Assembly (NCBI GenBank): GCA_963812475.1 | Contig: CAWEVI010000010.1 | Location: 62,001-126,000 of the forward strand | From: JAMXLO01 sp963812475 | Lineage (GTDB): Bacteria; Pseudomonadota; Alphaproteobacteria; Acetobacterales; Acetobacteraceae | DNA length: 64,000 bases | Direction: 5' to 3' | Part shown: positions 26,702 to 36,664 of the stretch, in pieces | How positions within the stretch are numbered: the stretch's first letter is position 1 | How the letters are laid out: each line of letters starts with the position of its first letter | The notes under the pieces: model-generated | What the model saw: the letters and a program-made list of their open reading frames with translations, nothing else | Told to the model about the DNA's origin: nothing | The model's database searches: none | Made by a program: the position numbers and the translations under genes

Positions 26702-28135
26702 CTACGGCAGCACCTTCCCCGGGTTCATGATGCCCAGCGGGTCGAGCGCCGTCTTGATCCGTCGCATCGTCTCCAGTTCGGCGCCGCCACGCCAGTCCGG
26801 CATCATGCACGGCTTCAGTCGGCCGATGCCGTGCTCGGCCGAGAAGCTGCCGTCCAGCGTGCGCACCACCGCGTTCACGGCATCCATGATCGCGTGATCC
26901 TGCGCCAGGAACCACGCTGGATCGGTGCCGACCGGCTGCACCATATTGAAGTGGATGTTGCCGTCGCCCATGTGCCCGAACGGCACGGCCCGGATGCCGG
27001 GGATCAACGTCTCGCACGCCGCCGTAGCGCGGAGGATGAATTCCGGCACTTTTGACACGGGTACGGAAACGTCGTTCTTCACGCTGGCACCCTCGCGCTT
27101 CTGCGCCTCGGAGTGCTCCTCGCGCAGTCGCCAGATTGCCATGCTCTGCGCGTCGCTTTCCGCGATCGCCGCGTCCAGCACCAGGTCCTCGGCAAGCGCC
27201 TGCACCAAAATGGCTTCCAACGACGCGCGTAGACCGGCATCGGGGCGCGGCGTGGCGAGTTCCACCAGCACATAGTGCATTGCCGGCTTGGCGAGCGGCA
27301 GCGTGGCTGCGGGGATGTGCTTCAGCACGAAGTCGATCCCTGGGCCGGACATGTACTCGAAGGCTTGCACAGCCGCGTGATCGTGCGCCTGGAAGCGGCT
27401 GAACAGATCCAGCGCTGCCTCGGGAGAGGCTACCGCGCAGAACGCGACGCAGGTCTCGCGCGGCCGCGGCACGAGTTTGAGCACCGCGGCGGTGATGATG
27501 CCAAGCGTGCCCTCCGAGCCAACGAAGAGTTGGCGCAGGCAGTAGCCGGTATTGTCCTTGCGCAGCCGGCGTAGACCGTTCCACACCGACCCGTCCGGCA
27601 GGACCACCTCGAGACCAAGTACGAGGTCGCGCGCATTGCCGTAGCGCACGGTGTTGTTGCCACCGGCGTTGGTGGCGAGGATGCCGCCGATCTGTGCGGT
27701 GCCTTCCGACGAGATCGACAGAGGCAACAGGCATCCCGCATCGGCGGCGTAATTCTGGGCTGCCTTCAATGTGACGCCGGCTTCGATGGTCAAGGTCAGG
27801 TCGATCGGGTCGATGTCGCGGACGCGCGTCATGCGGGACAGGTTCAGCACGAATTCGCTGCCATCCTCCGATGGCGTGGCACCGCCGACCATCGACGTAT
27901 TGCCGCCCTGCGGCACGATCGACACACCCGCCGCCGCGCATAGGCGGACCACGCCCGCCAGTTCATCGGTGCCGGCGGGGCGAATCACCGCCGGGGTGCT
28001 GCCGCGATACAGATGCCGCCAATCCTCGGTATAGCCGGTTGTATCGGCGGGATCGGTCAGCAGGCCGCGCTCCCCGACCACGATGCGAATGGCGTCGAGC
28101 AGATCGCGTAGTGGCGAAAGCGCCGTCTCGGGCAT
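26702..28135 (-). CDS. FAD-binding oxidoreductase of the GlcD / D-2-hydroxyacid dehydrogenase type
   Basis: 477 aa, normal for the family. The PCMH-type FAD domain includes VPQGGNTSMVGGATPSEDGS and AQIGGILATNAGGNNTVRYG. The C-terminal cap domain has the metal-site motifs FGHMGDGNIHFN and SAEHGIG. Such enzymes oxidise D-lactate, glycolate or D-2-hydroxyglutarate and pass electrons to quinone or ETF. The ATG 28135 is chosen; the frame extending to 28651 is a shadow of the divergent MaoC gene. It is single on its strand with a 211-bp gap to the PKS gene, which may contain the PKS promoter. The specific substrate is unknown. Confidence 0.88.
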   Translation of the reverse strand: MPETALSPLRDLLDAIRIVVGERGLLTDPADTTGYTEDWRHLYRGSTPAVIRPAGTDELAGVVRLCAAAGVSIVPQGGNTSMVGGATPSEDGSEFVLNLSRMTRVRDIDPIDLTLTIEAGVTLKAAQNYAADAGCLLPLSISSEGTAQIGGILATNAGGNNTVRYGNARDLVLGLEVVLPDGSVWNGLRRLRKDNTGYCLRQLFVGSEGTLGIITAAVLKLVPRPRETCVAFCAVASPEAALDLFSRFQAHDHAAVQAFEYMSGPGIDFVLKHIPAATLPLAKPAMHYVLVELATPRPDAGLRASLEAILVQALAEDLVLDAAIAESDAQSMAIWRLREEHSEAQKREGASVKNDVSVPVSKVPEFILRATAACETLIPGIRAVPFGHMGDGNIHFNMVQPVGTDPAWFLAQDHAIMDAVNAVVRTLDGSFSAEHGIGRLKPCMMPDWRGGAELETMRRIKTALDPLGIMNPGKVLP

Positions 28136-28195
28136 GGATTCCGTCCTCCCGGCGACAGCGTAGTCCGACACCGACGATGCCGCTATGCTGAACCG

Positions 28196-28675
28196 ATGGA
28201 CAATTTCTATCTGGACGACCTGACGATTGGGCAACGCTTCGCGAGCGGGACGCACACGATGGAGGCGGCCGAGATGCAGCGATTCGCGGCGAAATTCGAC
28301 CCGCAGCCGTTCCACCTCGACGATGAAGCGGCACGGAGCACGCTGTTCGGCGGCCTTGTCGCGAGCGGATGGCATACCGCCGCGATTACAATGCGGTTGA
28401 TCGTTGCCGGCGGCCTGCCGATCGCCGGCGGCATTATCGGCACCGGAGGAGACTTGCAGTGGACCAGGCCGGTCCGCCCTGGCGACACGCTGCGAGTCGA
28501 GTGCGAAGTGCTGGCGATCATCCCATCGCGGACCAAACCAGATCGGGGGACGGTGACCGTCCGCTGCATCACGCTTAACCAGGACAGCGAGATGGTCCAG
28601 AGCTTCACGCCGAAACTCGTTGTGCCACGGCGCGCCGACAGGTTGCTGCAAACAGATGGCAGTGACGGAGAGTGA
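28196..28675 (+). CDS. MaoC-like (R)-hydratase, hotdog fold
   Basis: 159 aa. The hydratase motif DPQPFHLDDEAA (residues 35-46) supplies the catalytic Asp35 and His40, and FGGLVASGWHTAA follows as in MaoC/PhaJ-type dehydratases. Such proteins hydrate enoyl-CoA or similar thioesters in acyl-CoA degradation or polyester supply. It is divergent from the GlcD-type gene by 60 bp. Confidence 0.9.
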   Translation: MDNFYLDDLTIGQRFASGTHTMEAAEMQRFAAKFDPQPFHLDDEAARSTLFGGLVASGWHTAAITMRLIVAGGLPIAGGIIGTGGDLQWTRPVRPGDTLRVECEVLAIIPSRTKPDRGTVTVRCITLNQDSEMVQSFTPKLVVPRRADRLLQTDGSDGE

Positions 28676-28701
28676 TATAGTCGGCGACGTCTGACGTGCG
28701 C

Positions 28702-31413
28702 CTACGCCAGTGCGGCGGCCAACGCCTGCTTTACCACGCCGGCACCGTGGCGCTGCTCGATATACGCCAGACCTGCCTCCGATAGGCGCTGGTTGAACGC
28801 CTCATCCTCGTGTACCCGCACCAGCTTCTCGGCAAACTCCGCAGGCGTGCGCGCGACCAACCAGACCAGATCGTCCGGCAGCTCAAGTCCTTCCGATGCC
28901 ACCTCGCTCATCACGCACGGTAGTCCGTGCGCGAAGCTCTCCAACACCTTGCCCTTGATCCCAGCGCCATAGCGCAGCGGCACCACCGTGCAGCGCAGTT
29001 TGTGTAGAATATCACCCAGCACCGCGACGAATCCCAACGGCGCCAGCCCTGGCATTTGAAGACTCATGATCTCATCCGGCATTTTGCTGCCGACGATGTA
29101 GGTCATGCAGTCTGGCGCCTGTTCGCGCAGCAATGGCAAAATGTCATTGATCAGATGGCGCACGGCGTCCGCATTCGGCGGATGGCCGAAACCACCCACG
29201 AATGCCGAACCGGACCGCTCCGAAAACGGCAGCAGCGCGGGCCGTGGCCGCACCGTCCACGGAACCACCTTTACGTTCAGCGATGCATCGGCATCACGCA
29301 GCAGTGTCGCCTCAACCGGCGAGTGCACGATGACGCAGTCAACGCTCTGCATGGCGTACATCTCGCCGTGTCGCTGCTGTGCCAAAAGCGCCACGTTCGG
29401 CATGCCGGGCTCGATGTCCGCCTGCCGCTCCATGCGCACGAAGTGCAGGTCCGCCACGCTGTAGACGATCCGGCAGTCCGGGAAATACCTCCGCACCATT
29501 GTCGCGTATTTGCTCGCGTTCGAGTAGCGATGCAGATAGACGAGGTCCGGCCTGTTTGCCGCCTTGCGAAACACCTCCTCCACCGACCAGCAGAACGGGT
29601 GGTACAGGCATTCGATCCCAAGCTTCTGCAGGCGGCCGGTATAGGGATCGATCTTCGATATGTTGTCGGCCGGCAGGAACGTCACCTTGTAGCCTAGCTC
29701 CATCAGGGTGCGCATGTGCTCGATTGCCGCGTTGGATCCGGCGTCCTGATCAGGTGTCGGCACCGAATCGTCGATGAAGTAGGCGCGTCGGCGCACCAGC
29801 CGTTCAGCCTCGAGTTCGGGTTGCTGGCCATTGAACCGATGCGTGATCAGCGTGTCTTTCCATCGCTGGTAGAACTTGGCGTGGTTGATCACCTGGTAGC
29901 GTTTCATGCCTGGTCCCGACGTATCGGTTCCGGAACTGATCCCCTCGAGGTGGACGATCTGGGATGCCGGCTGCACCACCACTCGCTTGCCTTGCGCGCG
30001 GACGCGAAAGGCAAGATCGGTATCCTCGTAATAGCCCGGCGCGTAGAGTTCGTCGAAGCCGCCGAGCTCACGGAACACCGTGCGCTCGATCATGAGTGCC
30101 GCGCCGGAAACCCAGTCAGCGTCGCGCAGGAAACAGAAGGCCGGTTCAGCGGGGTCGCGCTCACGACCCCAGTTCCAGCCGTCGCCAAGTCGCCAGATGA
30201 TGCCGCCGGCCTCCTGCAGCTTGCCGTTCTCGAACAACAATTTCGATCCGGCGATGCCGACGTTCGGCACCTGCTCGAATGTCTCCACCAGTTCGTCGAG
30301 CCAGCCCTCCTTCACGAGCGTGTCATTGTTGAGGAAGAAGAGATATCTGCCCTTGGCGAGTGCGGCGCCGGCGTTGCATGAGCGAACGAAGCCGAGGTTG
30401 GTCGCATTGCGCGCGATGCGAACGGCGCCGGCGAACACCAGGGCGGCGAGCAATGTCTCGTCGCTCGAGCAGTCGTCAACTATCACGATCTCGAAAGAGC
30501 GTTTGGGGAGTGCCTGCTGGATCGACCTCAGGCATTCGTAGGTGTAGGCAAACTTGTTGTGTACCGGGATGATCACGGTGACCTCCGGTTTGGCCGACGG
30601 CTCGAAATAGAGCGGCGCATGAGTGTATTGCAGGCGGCGGACGAGTTCCTGCGTCTGGCCGGTCAACGGCAGGCCCGCCGCGGCGTCCACCGGCGACATC
30701 GACCGAATGTCGCTCTGCGCTCGTGCGATTTCCGCCTGGGCATTGATTAGATCGTTGAGCAGGCGAAGGAGATGACTGAGCGGCTCCGCAAGGTCGTCCG
30801 CGCTCGCGGCCGCTCGTACGGTCGACAACATCACCTGCTGCATGAAGTCAGTGGCGCGGTAGTCCAGCGTAGGTCGCGTGATCCAGGCCGGCGATCCAGG
30901 CAGATCCATGCCGTCGGCGGCGCGACGGACCCGCACACGGTGGCGCGAAAGCGGAAAGACACCGGCGAGATTCTTGAGAAAGAAGCCGTGACGCCCGCTG
31001 CCTGCACCTGCTTGAACAAGGTCGGACCGAAGCTGGTCCGCACAGACTTTCAGGACCACCACATCATCGTCAAGAATCTCGATTTCGATCGCCACATCCG
31101 GGCAGGCCGGATCCCAGGCCCAGCCTGAAATTTCGGTTGGATCGGCCCTATCCAGGCTGCCGATCGGCGAAGCGGGGGTCAATGCGGACTCGGGCTGGGT
31201 GGCAAGGATCTTGCCGGGACGCGCGACGACAACAGTCGGGCCTCCTATGGCTCTTGCTGGCATTGCGGCTGATGGAACGACGGACACCGTCGATGGGTCC
31301 CGTATTCGTGTCGGATCTGCCTCGATCTCACGCTGCACGATTTCGGCTTCCTCGGATGCGGGTTCAGTTTCGAACGACCCGCTGCGCCGAGCGCGCGAAT
31401 TTCTCAAGGCCAT
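28702..31413 (-). CDS. Two-domain glycosyltransferase (GT2 plus GT4-like)
   Basis: 903 aa. Residues 1-80 are low complexity. Residues about 85-180 form a beta-rich module (GSLDRADPTEISGWAWDPAC) seen at the front of many rhodospirillalean glycosyltransferases. Residues 277-500 are a GT-A domain: VTVIIPVHNKFAYTYECLRS, VDDCSSDET, the metal motif NNDT (362-365) and YYEDTDLAFRVR. From about 550 to the end is a GT-B-like domain with FVGGFGHPPN and PLRYGAGIKGKVLESFAHGL. Such bifunctional enzymes build cell-surface or exopolysaccharide rhamnan-type glycans. It lies alone apart from the small protein upstream. Confidence 0.88.
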   Translation of the reverse strand: MALRNSRARRSGSFETEPASEEAEIVQREIEADPTRIRDPSTVSVVPSAAMPARAIGGPTVVVARPGKILATQPESALTPASPIGSLDRADPTEISGWAWDPACPDVAIEIEILDDDVVVLKVCADQLRSDLVQAGAGSGRHGFFLKNLAGVFPLSRHRVRVRRAADGMDLPGSPAWITRPTLDYRATDFMQQVMLSTVRAAASADDLAEPLSHLLRLLNDLINAQAEIARAQSDIRSMSPVDAAAGLPLTGQTQELVRRLQYTHAPLYFEPSAKPEVTVIIPVHNKFAYTYECLRSIQQALPKRSFEIVIVDDCSSDETLLAALVFAGAVRIARNATNLGFVRSCNAGAALAKGRYLFFLNNDTLVKEGWLDELVETFEQVPNVGIAGSKLLFENGKLQEAGGIIWRLGDGWNWGRERDPAEPAFCFLRDADWVSGAALMIERTVFRELGGFDELYAPGYYEDTDLAFRVRAQGKRVVVQPASQIVHLEGISSGTDTSGPGMKRYQVINHAKFYQRWKDTLITHRFNGQQPELEAERLVRRRAYFIDDSVPTPDQDAGSNAAIEHMRTLMELGYKVTFLPADNISKIDPYTGRLQKLGIECLYHPFCWSVEEVFRKAANRPDLVYLHRYSNASKYATMVRRYFPDCRIVYSVADLHFVRMERQADIEPGMPNVALLAQQRHGEMYAMQSVDCVIVHSPVEATLLRDADASLNVKVVPWTVRPRPALLPFSERSGSAFVGGFGHPPNADAVRHLINDILPLLREQAPDCMTYIVGSKMPDEIMSLQMPGLAPLGFVAVLGDILHKLRCTVVPLRYGAGIKGKVLESFAHGLPCVMSEVASEGLELPDDLVWLVARTPAEFAEKLVRVHEDEAFNQRLSEAGLAYIEQRHGAGVVKQALAAALA

Positions 31414-31629
31414 TGTACGTTCGAAGGGAGTGCAACGTCGTGCGCGACCGGCAGGTCAGGGTCGAATTCGGAGGCTATAATTTGCCGAACGGCAGTCTCG
31501 CGCGGCAACATTTCAATCGCAATCTGCGGCTGCCCGCGACGCGGCCGCGGGGTGTGAGGGTCATTTGATCGAACGCCGCTGCCCCGGGGCGGGCCTTGCC
31601 TCCGGCAATTGCCGAAGCCTGTCGGGTGG

Positions 31630-32067
31630 TCATCCACCAGTGTTGAAGGAGATTGAGTTCAGGCAAATCCCAAGCTCGCGCAAGTCCTCACCGATACGCA
31701 AGGAGTCCGGTGAGGCGGCGGTCGGTATCACCAGGGACAGACGGGCCGCGCGGCCTGATATGACATTTCGGTTAACCGGGAATGTCCTGACGTCGTGCGC
31801 CTTGAAAGCGTTATATCCCACAAACATACCGCCCACGAAGATGAAAACCTTCTGTACGGTCACGAGATCGGGAATTATAAACGGAGTAGCGGCAAGTTCA
31901 AAAACGATATCCTGTCGCGCGAACGGAAGTTGGATATCCAGCTCCGCCACCGGCGCGTTCGTCCAGGACTGGTTTCCATCCTCTAGGAAATCGATTCCGG
32001 TGCAATTCAGATTCTTGGCCGTGCCATAACGACCGAATGTAACAGGTTCATTGTAGGTTATGACCAT
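31630..32067 (-). CDS. Hypothetical beta-rich protein (145 aa) next to the glycosyltransferase
   Basis: The sequence alternates hydrophobic strands: AVTFGRYGTA-like start, LDIQLPFARQDIVFELAATP, VQKVFIFVGGMFVG and ARLSLVIPTAASPDSL followed by LGICLNSISF. This looks like the small beta-sandwich module that occurs alone or fused to surface-sugar glycosyltransferases in Rhodospirillales, with its typical SPDSLRIGEDLRELG ending. Family recognition is tentative. No signal peptide. It lies 216 bp upstream of the glycosyltransferase gene on the same strand and may be cotranscribed. Its base composition is more AT-rich than the neighbours, which suggests transfer. Confidence 0.65.
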   Translation of the reverse strand: MVITYNEPVTFGRYGTAKNLNCTGIDFLEDGNQSWTNAPVAELDIQLPFARQDIVFELAATPFIIPDLVTVQKVFIFVGGMFVGYNAFKAHDVRTFPVNRNVISGRAARLSLVIPTAASPDSLRIGEDLRELGICLNSISFNTGG

Positions 32068-32745
32068 CCGAATTCCCGATGTGCCGCAGTCCAGTCCGCA
32101 GCAACGTTTCGGCTCTTCTTCCGCAGCAGATCAAACTATCTGGTGGAACACACCATACTATGCAACACGTGCCAGTCATAGTCCAGAGTCTTCTGATTTC
32201 CAATAGCTGCTGCAATTTCATCTCTATTTTTGCAACCCCGACGCCAATTTTGGAAACCTGGCATCGGATAGCGAACTGATAACTCAAAATGCGAATGGGT
32301 GTCGATCAGGCGACATTGGAGACGGCATGCGGGATTTGCGCTTGGCGTCCGCAAGCGCGGGTGTCTGCACGCTGATGCACCTTTCGCAGAGGCGCCCAAA
32401 GACGCTCAGGCAACACAGGACTGCCTTGGTCGTCCTCCGATGCACCTCGCCTGCCGAGTGGGAGCGGTGGAAGCGGTCGCGGTTCGGCCGAGGAATTGCG
32501 CGAGGGCCCCCGGCACCGGAGCTATCGGCGCCATGCATCCGCCATGTTGGCGCATCACTTGAAGATCGGCGCCAGCGGCCGTATGACCTGCAATGACCAG
32601 GCGTTTCTGAACAAGCGTAGAGCGTCGGCGCACCCTTTGTGGACTTACGCCGCGCGCCGCCAGGCACAATGCTGCAAGCGGCCGCCCGATAAACGCCAAC
32701 GCCTATGCATTGACCAGAAAACCGCCCAGGCAAAGGGACCAGCGC
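32068..32745. other. 678-bp intergenic stretch, no gene recognised
   Basis: Open frames on both strands exist, including one crossing the CBS gene, but none has a recognisable family or normal composition. The left half is AT-rich and looks foreign; the right half has the local GC content. It should contain divergent promoters for the 145-aa gene and the CBS-BON gene. Confidence 0.45.
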
Positions 32746-33459
32746 ATGAACGCCATGGATGTCATGACCCGAAACGTCATCTCGGTAGCACCCGACGCAA
32801 CCGTGGCGCAGGCGGTCGAGCTGATGCTCGAGCGTGGCATATCCGGGCTTCTCGTCGTGGACACCGCCGGCATGCTTGCCGGTGTGATCACCGAGGGCGA
32901 CCTTCTGCGGCGCGACGAGTTGGGAACCGAGCGGCAACGCCCATGGTGGTTGCGGCTGATTGCCTCGCCGGGCCGGCAGGCGGCGGACTTCACCCGTAGC
33001 CATGGCCGCAAGGTCGCCGATGTGATGACGCATGATGTCGTCAGCGTGGACGGCGATGCGCCGCTCGAGGAAATCGTTGCACTGATGGAGAAGCATCGCA
33101 TCAAGCGTGTGCCGGTGCTGCAGGGCGATCGTGTGGTGGGCGTGGTCAGCCGTGCGGACCTGTTGCGCGCATTGTCGGTCGTGGCGCGCGGCAGCGCCGG
33201 ACCCGCACCCGATGATAGAACAATACGCGATCACATTCTTGATACACTGGCGAAGGAGTCATGGGCGCCGCGGACGACCCTGAATGTCACGGTGGTCAAC
33301 CGCGTGGTCGATTTATGGGGGACCATCAGCAACGACCAGGAACGTCGCGCGATCTGCGTCATTGCCGAGAATACCCCGGGGGTGATCACGGTGATAGATC
33401 ACCTGGTCTTCGTTGAGGCATACACCGGAACGGTGATCGAAGCACCGCCGCCGGGATGA
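32746..33459 (+). CDS. CBS domain pair plus BON domain protein
   Basis: 237 aa. Two CBS motifs are clear: residues about 1-56 (DVMTRNVISVAPDATVAQAV to GVITEGDLLRR) and about 90-143 (DVMTHDVVSVDGDAPLEEIV to GVVSRADLLRAL). A BON domain follows (about 157-226: IRDHILDTLAKESW to VIDHLVFVEA). CBS pairs bind adenine nucleotides and BON domains bind membranes or other surfaces. Proteins of this layout are common in alphaproteobacteria and are thought to sense energy state. ATG 32746 has AAAGGGA upstream; the frame to 32710 is not needed. Confidence 0.92.
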   Translation: MNAMDVMTRNVISVAPDATVAQAVELMLERGISGLLVVDTAGMLAGVITEGDLLRRDELGTERQRPWWLRLIASPGRQAADFTRSHGRKVADVMTHDVVSVDGDAPLEEIVALMEKHRIKRVPVLQGDRVVGVVSRADLLRALSVVARGSAGPAPDDRTIRDHILDTLAKESWAPRTTLNVTVVNRVVDLWGTISNDQERRAICVIAENTPGVITVIDHLVFVEAYTGTVIEAPPPG

Positions 33460-33993
33460 CCAGGCACGCGAAGCGATTTTCATAACGTATGACCCGTTGG
33501 GTGATCGGGGGCGGGACTTCAGGCTCGCGTCCGTCATCCACGGAACCAGACGTTTGTCAGGAACCGGCGCTTGTAGAGGTGCGCCCCACTCTATTCTCCG
33601 GGGGCGAGAGCGATATCAGGTTCTCCTGAGCTTGCAGCGGCATATTCGTGCAGTGGCCTGCGCGCGGCGAACCTCCTCCTCTCGGCGGCCGAGGAAGAAT
33701 GTCTAACACGATCTGGAGGCTGTCGTAGCAGCAGAATCTTATTTCACCTTTCCTGTTGCACCTGAAATTCGCTGCGGCTATCGGCTTCGGTCTTGCTGAC
33801 GGCGCGGTGCCGACCATGACAATATAATGAGGTGGGCCTGCTGTTTGGTCAACATGGTTTGAAACCGATACGGCGAGGGCCCGCGTCGCGTGGTCGTCCG
33901 ACATGGCAGGACGGTCCCAGGTTGGCCCAACACGTACTCCATGCGGAATGGGGAACAGGAAGGGAAGAAGATACGATTGGCCGGAGGTATGCG
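33460..33993. other. 534-bp intergenic stretch in front of the sulfate importer
   Basis: No gene recognised. It must hold the promoter of sbp-cysT-cysW-cysA. An AT-rich segment (around 33725-33770 and ATAATGAGG near 33822) could contain it; no CysB-like operator could be identified by eye. Confidence 0.4.
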
Positions 33994-35007
33994 ATGCGAC
34001 GTCTTTTCCTGACCCGGCGCTCCGCGGTCGCCGCGACGCTGGCCGCGCTGGCCGCTGGACGCGCGGCGGCAGCCGACACGGTGCTGCTCAATGTTTCCTA
34101 TGATCCGACGCGCGAGTTGTATCGCGAAATCAACCGGGCGTTCATTGCCGCCTGGCAGGCCAAGACCGGGCAACGCATCACCATAAACCAGTCGCACGGT
34201 GGCTCGGGCGCGCAGGCACGCGCTGTGCTGGACGGGTTGCAGGCCGACGTGGTGACGCTGGCGCTCGCCGCGGACATCGATACGCTGGCGAAGCGTGGGC
34301 TGCTCGCATTGGATTGGCAGACGCGGCTGCCGGACAATGCGTCGCCCTATACCAGCACTATCGTTTTCCTGGTGCGCAACGGCAACCCGAAGGCGATCCG
34401 AGACTGGCCGGACCTGATCAAGCCGGACGTCGCGGTGATTACGCCGAACCCCAAGACGTCCGGTGGGGCGCGGTGGAACTTCCTCGCGGCACTCGCCTGG
34501 GCGCGGCGCCAGCCAGGCGCGACTGATGCTTCCGCGGAGGAATTCATGCGCACGCTATTCCACCATGTGCCGCTGCTGGATACCGGCGCGCGTGGCTCGA
34601 CCACCAGCTTTGCACAGCGTGGCCTCGGCGACGTGCTGCTGGGCTGGGAGAACGATGCGTGGCTGGCACGCAAGGAGTTTGGTACCGACGATTTTGCGAT
34701 CGTTTATCCCTCGCTTAGCATTCTGGCAGAGCCGCCTGTCGCGGTGGTCGACAGTGTGGTGGACAGGCGTGGAACGCGTACAATGGCTCAGGCCTATCTG
34801 GAATTCCTGTACACGAAGCAGGGTCAGGACATCGCCGCCAGGAACTATTTCCGTGCGCGCGACCCAGCGGTGGCGACACAGTACGCCGAACGCTATCCGG
34901 CGCTGCCTCTGGCGACTATCCAGGACTTCGGTGGTTGGGACAGTGCGCAAACGACATATTTTGCCGACGGTGGGATGTTCGACCGTATCTTTACACCGGG
35001 GAAATAA
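33994..35007 (+). CDS. sbp: Sulfate ABC transporter substrate-binding protein
   Basis: 337 aa periplasmic protein that hands sulfate or thiosulfate to CysTWA. The signal peptide is RRLFLTRRSAVAATLAALAA with cleavage after AAA near residue 27. The mature part begins VLLNVSYDPTRELYREINRA, the classical sulfate-binding protein start, and later has SHGGSGAQARAVLDGLQADV, PNPKTSGGARWNFLAA and LGWENDAW. The start ATG 33994 follows GGAGG; the frame beginning 33832 adds non-homologous sequence. TAATG overlap with cysT. Confidence 0.95.
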   Translation: MRRLFLTRRSAVAATLAALAAGRAAAADTVLLNVSYDPTRELYREINRAFIAAWQAKTGQRITINQSHGGSGAQARAVLDGLQADVVTLALAADIDTLAKRGLLALDWQTRLPDNASPYTSTIVFLVRNGNPKAIRDWPDLIKPDVAVITPNPKTSGGARWNFLAALAWARRQPGATDASAEEFMRTLFHHVPLLDTGARGSTTSFAQRGLGDVLLGWENDAWLARKEFGTDDFAIVYPSLSILAEPPVAVVDSVVDRRGTRTMAQAYLEFLYTKQGQDIAARNYFRARDPAVATQYAERYPALPLATIQDFGGWDSAQTTYFADGGMFDRIFTPGK

Positions 35008-35831
35008 TGCTGGCCACGCGGCGCTCCGCGCTACCGGGCTTCGCTCCGGCCTTGGGTGTCACTCTGCTGTGGCTATCGCTGATCGTGCTGGTACCGTTGG
35101 CGGCCCTGGTGCTGCGACCCTGGGAATTGGGATTCGAAGGCGTGTGGCGTTCGATCACCGAGCCACGGGTGTTGGCGTCCCTGCGACTGAGCTTCGGCAC
35201 CGCGGCACTTGCGGCGGCGGTGAACATTCCGTTTGGCCTATTGGTCGCCTGGGTGATGGTCCGCTACCGATTTCCGGGTCGCAACCTGGCTGATTCACTG
35301 ATCGACATGCCGCTTGCCCTGCCGACTGCGGTCGCCGGCATCGCGCTGACGGCGTTGTTTGCGCCGAAGGGGTGGATCGGCGCGCTTCTTGCGCCCCTGG
35401 GCATCAAGGTCGCCTACACGCCATTGGGTATCCTCGTCGCGCTCATTTTCGTGGGCCTCCCCTTCGTCGTTCGTACTCTGGAGCCGGTCATCATGGACCT
35501 GCCGCTTGACGTGGAGGAGGTCGCCGCAACGCTCGGCGCGACACGAAGGCAGATCATCCGCCGGGTGGTGTTGCCGGCGCTGATGCCGGCACTGCTGGCT
35601 GGCTTCGCGGCGGCTCTTGCGCGCGGAGTTGGCGAATACGGCTCGGTAATCTTCATCGCCGGCAACATGCCGATGATCAGCGAGATCGCACCACTGCTCA
35701 TCGTCATTCGGCTCGAGCAGCTCGATTATGCCGGCGCGGCCGCGCTCGGGCTGGTGATGCTGCTCGTGTCGTTCGTCATCCTGCTGCTGCTCAACCTGCT
35801 GCAACGCCGCATGAGTGGAGGACCGCGATGA
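35007..35831 (+). CDS. cysT: Sulfate ABC transporter permease subunit CysT
   Basis: 274 aa with six membrane segments. Typical features are LVPLAALVLRPWELG, the SLRLSFGTAALAAAVNIPFG region, and the ATPase-contact loop EEVAATLGATRRQIIRRVVL. The ATG shares one base with the sbp stop (TAATG). It forms the channel with CysW. Confidence 0.95.
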   Translation: MLATRRSALPGFAPALGVTLLWLSLIVLVPLAALVLRPWELGFEGVWRSITEPRVLASLRLSFGTAALAAAVNIPFGLLVAWVMVRYRFPGRNLADSLIDMPLALPTAVAGIALTALFAPKGWIGALLAPLGIKVAYTPLGILVALIFVGLPFVVRTLEPVIMDLPLDVEEVAATLGATRRQIIRRVVLPALMPALLAGFAAALARGVGEYGSVIFIAGNMPMISEIAPLLIVIRLEQLDYAGAAALGLVMLLVSFVILLLLNLLQRRMSGGPR

Positions 35832-36664
35832 CCACGTCAGCCACCCAGGAAGCGCCTGCGGTGCAGGTGGCGCTGATCGCGGTGACCGTCGTTCTGCTGA
35901 TGATCTTTCTGCTGCTGCCGCTGGTTGTGGTGTTCACCGAAGCACTCGGGCACGGGTTGACAGGAATGGCGGAGGCGCTTGCCGATCCCGACGCAATCGC
36001 AGCGATCGAGCTCACTCTGATCGTCGCTGCGGTCAGTGTGCCGGTGAACACGATTTGCGGCCTCGCTGCCGCATGGTGCATTGGTCGCTTCCGCTTTCCT
36101 GGCCGCGGCCTGCTGATCACTTTCATCGAGCTGCCGTTTTCCGTCTCGCCGGTGATCTCCGGCCTCGTCTGGGTGCTGCTGTTCGGCGCCAATGGCTGGC
36201 TGGGACCGATACTGGATCGCGCTGGAATACGTATCATTTTCGCCGTGCCAGGTTTGATCCTGGCCACCACTTTCGTCACGTTTCCCTTCGTCGCGCGCAC
36301 GCTGATCCCGCTGATGGAGCAGCAAGGTTCGGCCGAGGAGGAAGCAGCGCTGACACTTGGCGCTTCGGGGTGGCAGACCTTTCGACGTGTGACGCTGCCG
36401 AACATCCGATGGGGGTTGCTCTATGGCGTGCTGCTGTGCAACGCCCGCGCGATGGGTGAATTCGGCGCGGTTGCGGTGGTGTCGGGACATGTTCGGGGCC
36501 AGACCATGACCATGCCTCTGCAGATCGAAGCACTGTTCAACGACTATGACTGGGTCGGCGCTTTCACGATCGCCGCATTGCTGTCGCTTCTGGCGTTGCT
36601 GACGCTGACGGTAAAGGCAGCACTGGAGTACCGTATTGGGCAACGCGGTGGGGCGCTCTTGTGA
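35828..36664 (+). CDS. cysW: Sulfate ABC transporter permease subunit CysW
   Basis: 278 aa with six membrane segments. It has the contact loop EEEAALTLGASGWQTFRRVT and the NARAMGEFGAVAVVSGHVRG motif shared by sulfate permeases. ATGA overlap with cysT on one side and GTGA with cysA on the other indicate translational coupling. Confidence 0.95.
   Translation: MTTSATQEAPAVQVALIAVTVVLLMIFLLLPLVVVFTEALGHGLTGMAEALADPDAIAAIELTLIVAAVSVPVNTICGLAAAWCIGRFRFPGRGLLITFIELPFSVSPVISGLVWVLLFGANGWLGPILDRAGIRIIFAVPGLILATTFVTFPFVARTLIPLMEQQGSAEEEAALTLGASGWQTFRRVTLPNIRWGLLYGVLLCNARAMGEFGAVAVVSGHVRGQTMTMPLQIEALFNDYDWVGAFTIAALLSLLALLTLTVKAALEYRIGQRGGALL

Noticed and set aside
32327..32596. 89-codon plus-strand ORF upstream of the CBS-BON gene
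   Set aside because: No recognisable family or ribosome binding site; treated as noncoding.
32284..33234. 316-codon minus frame over the CBS-BON gene
   Set aside because: The plus strand holds unmistakable CBS motifs; the minus frame has no domain.
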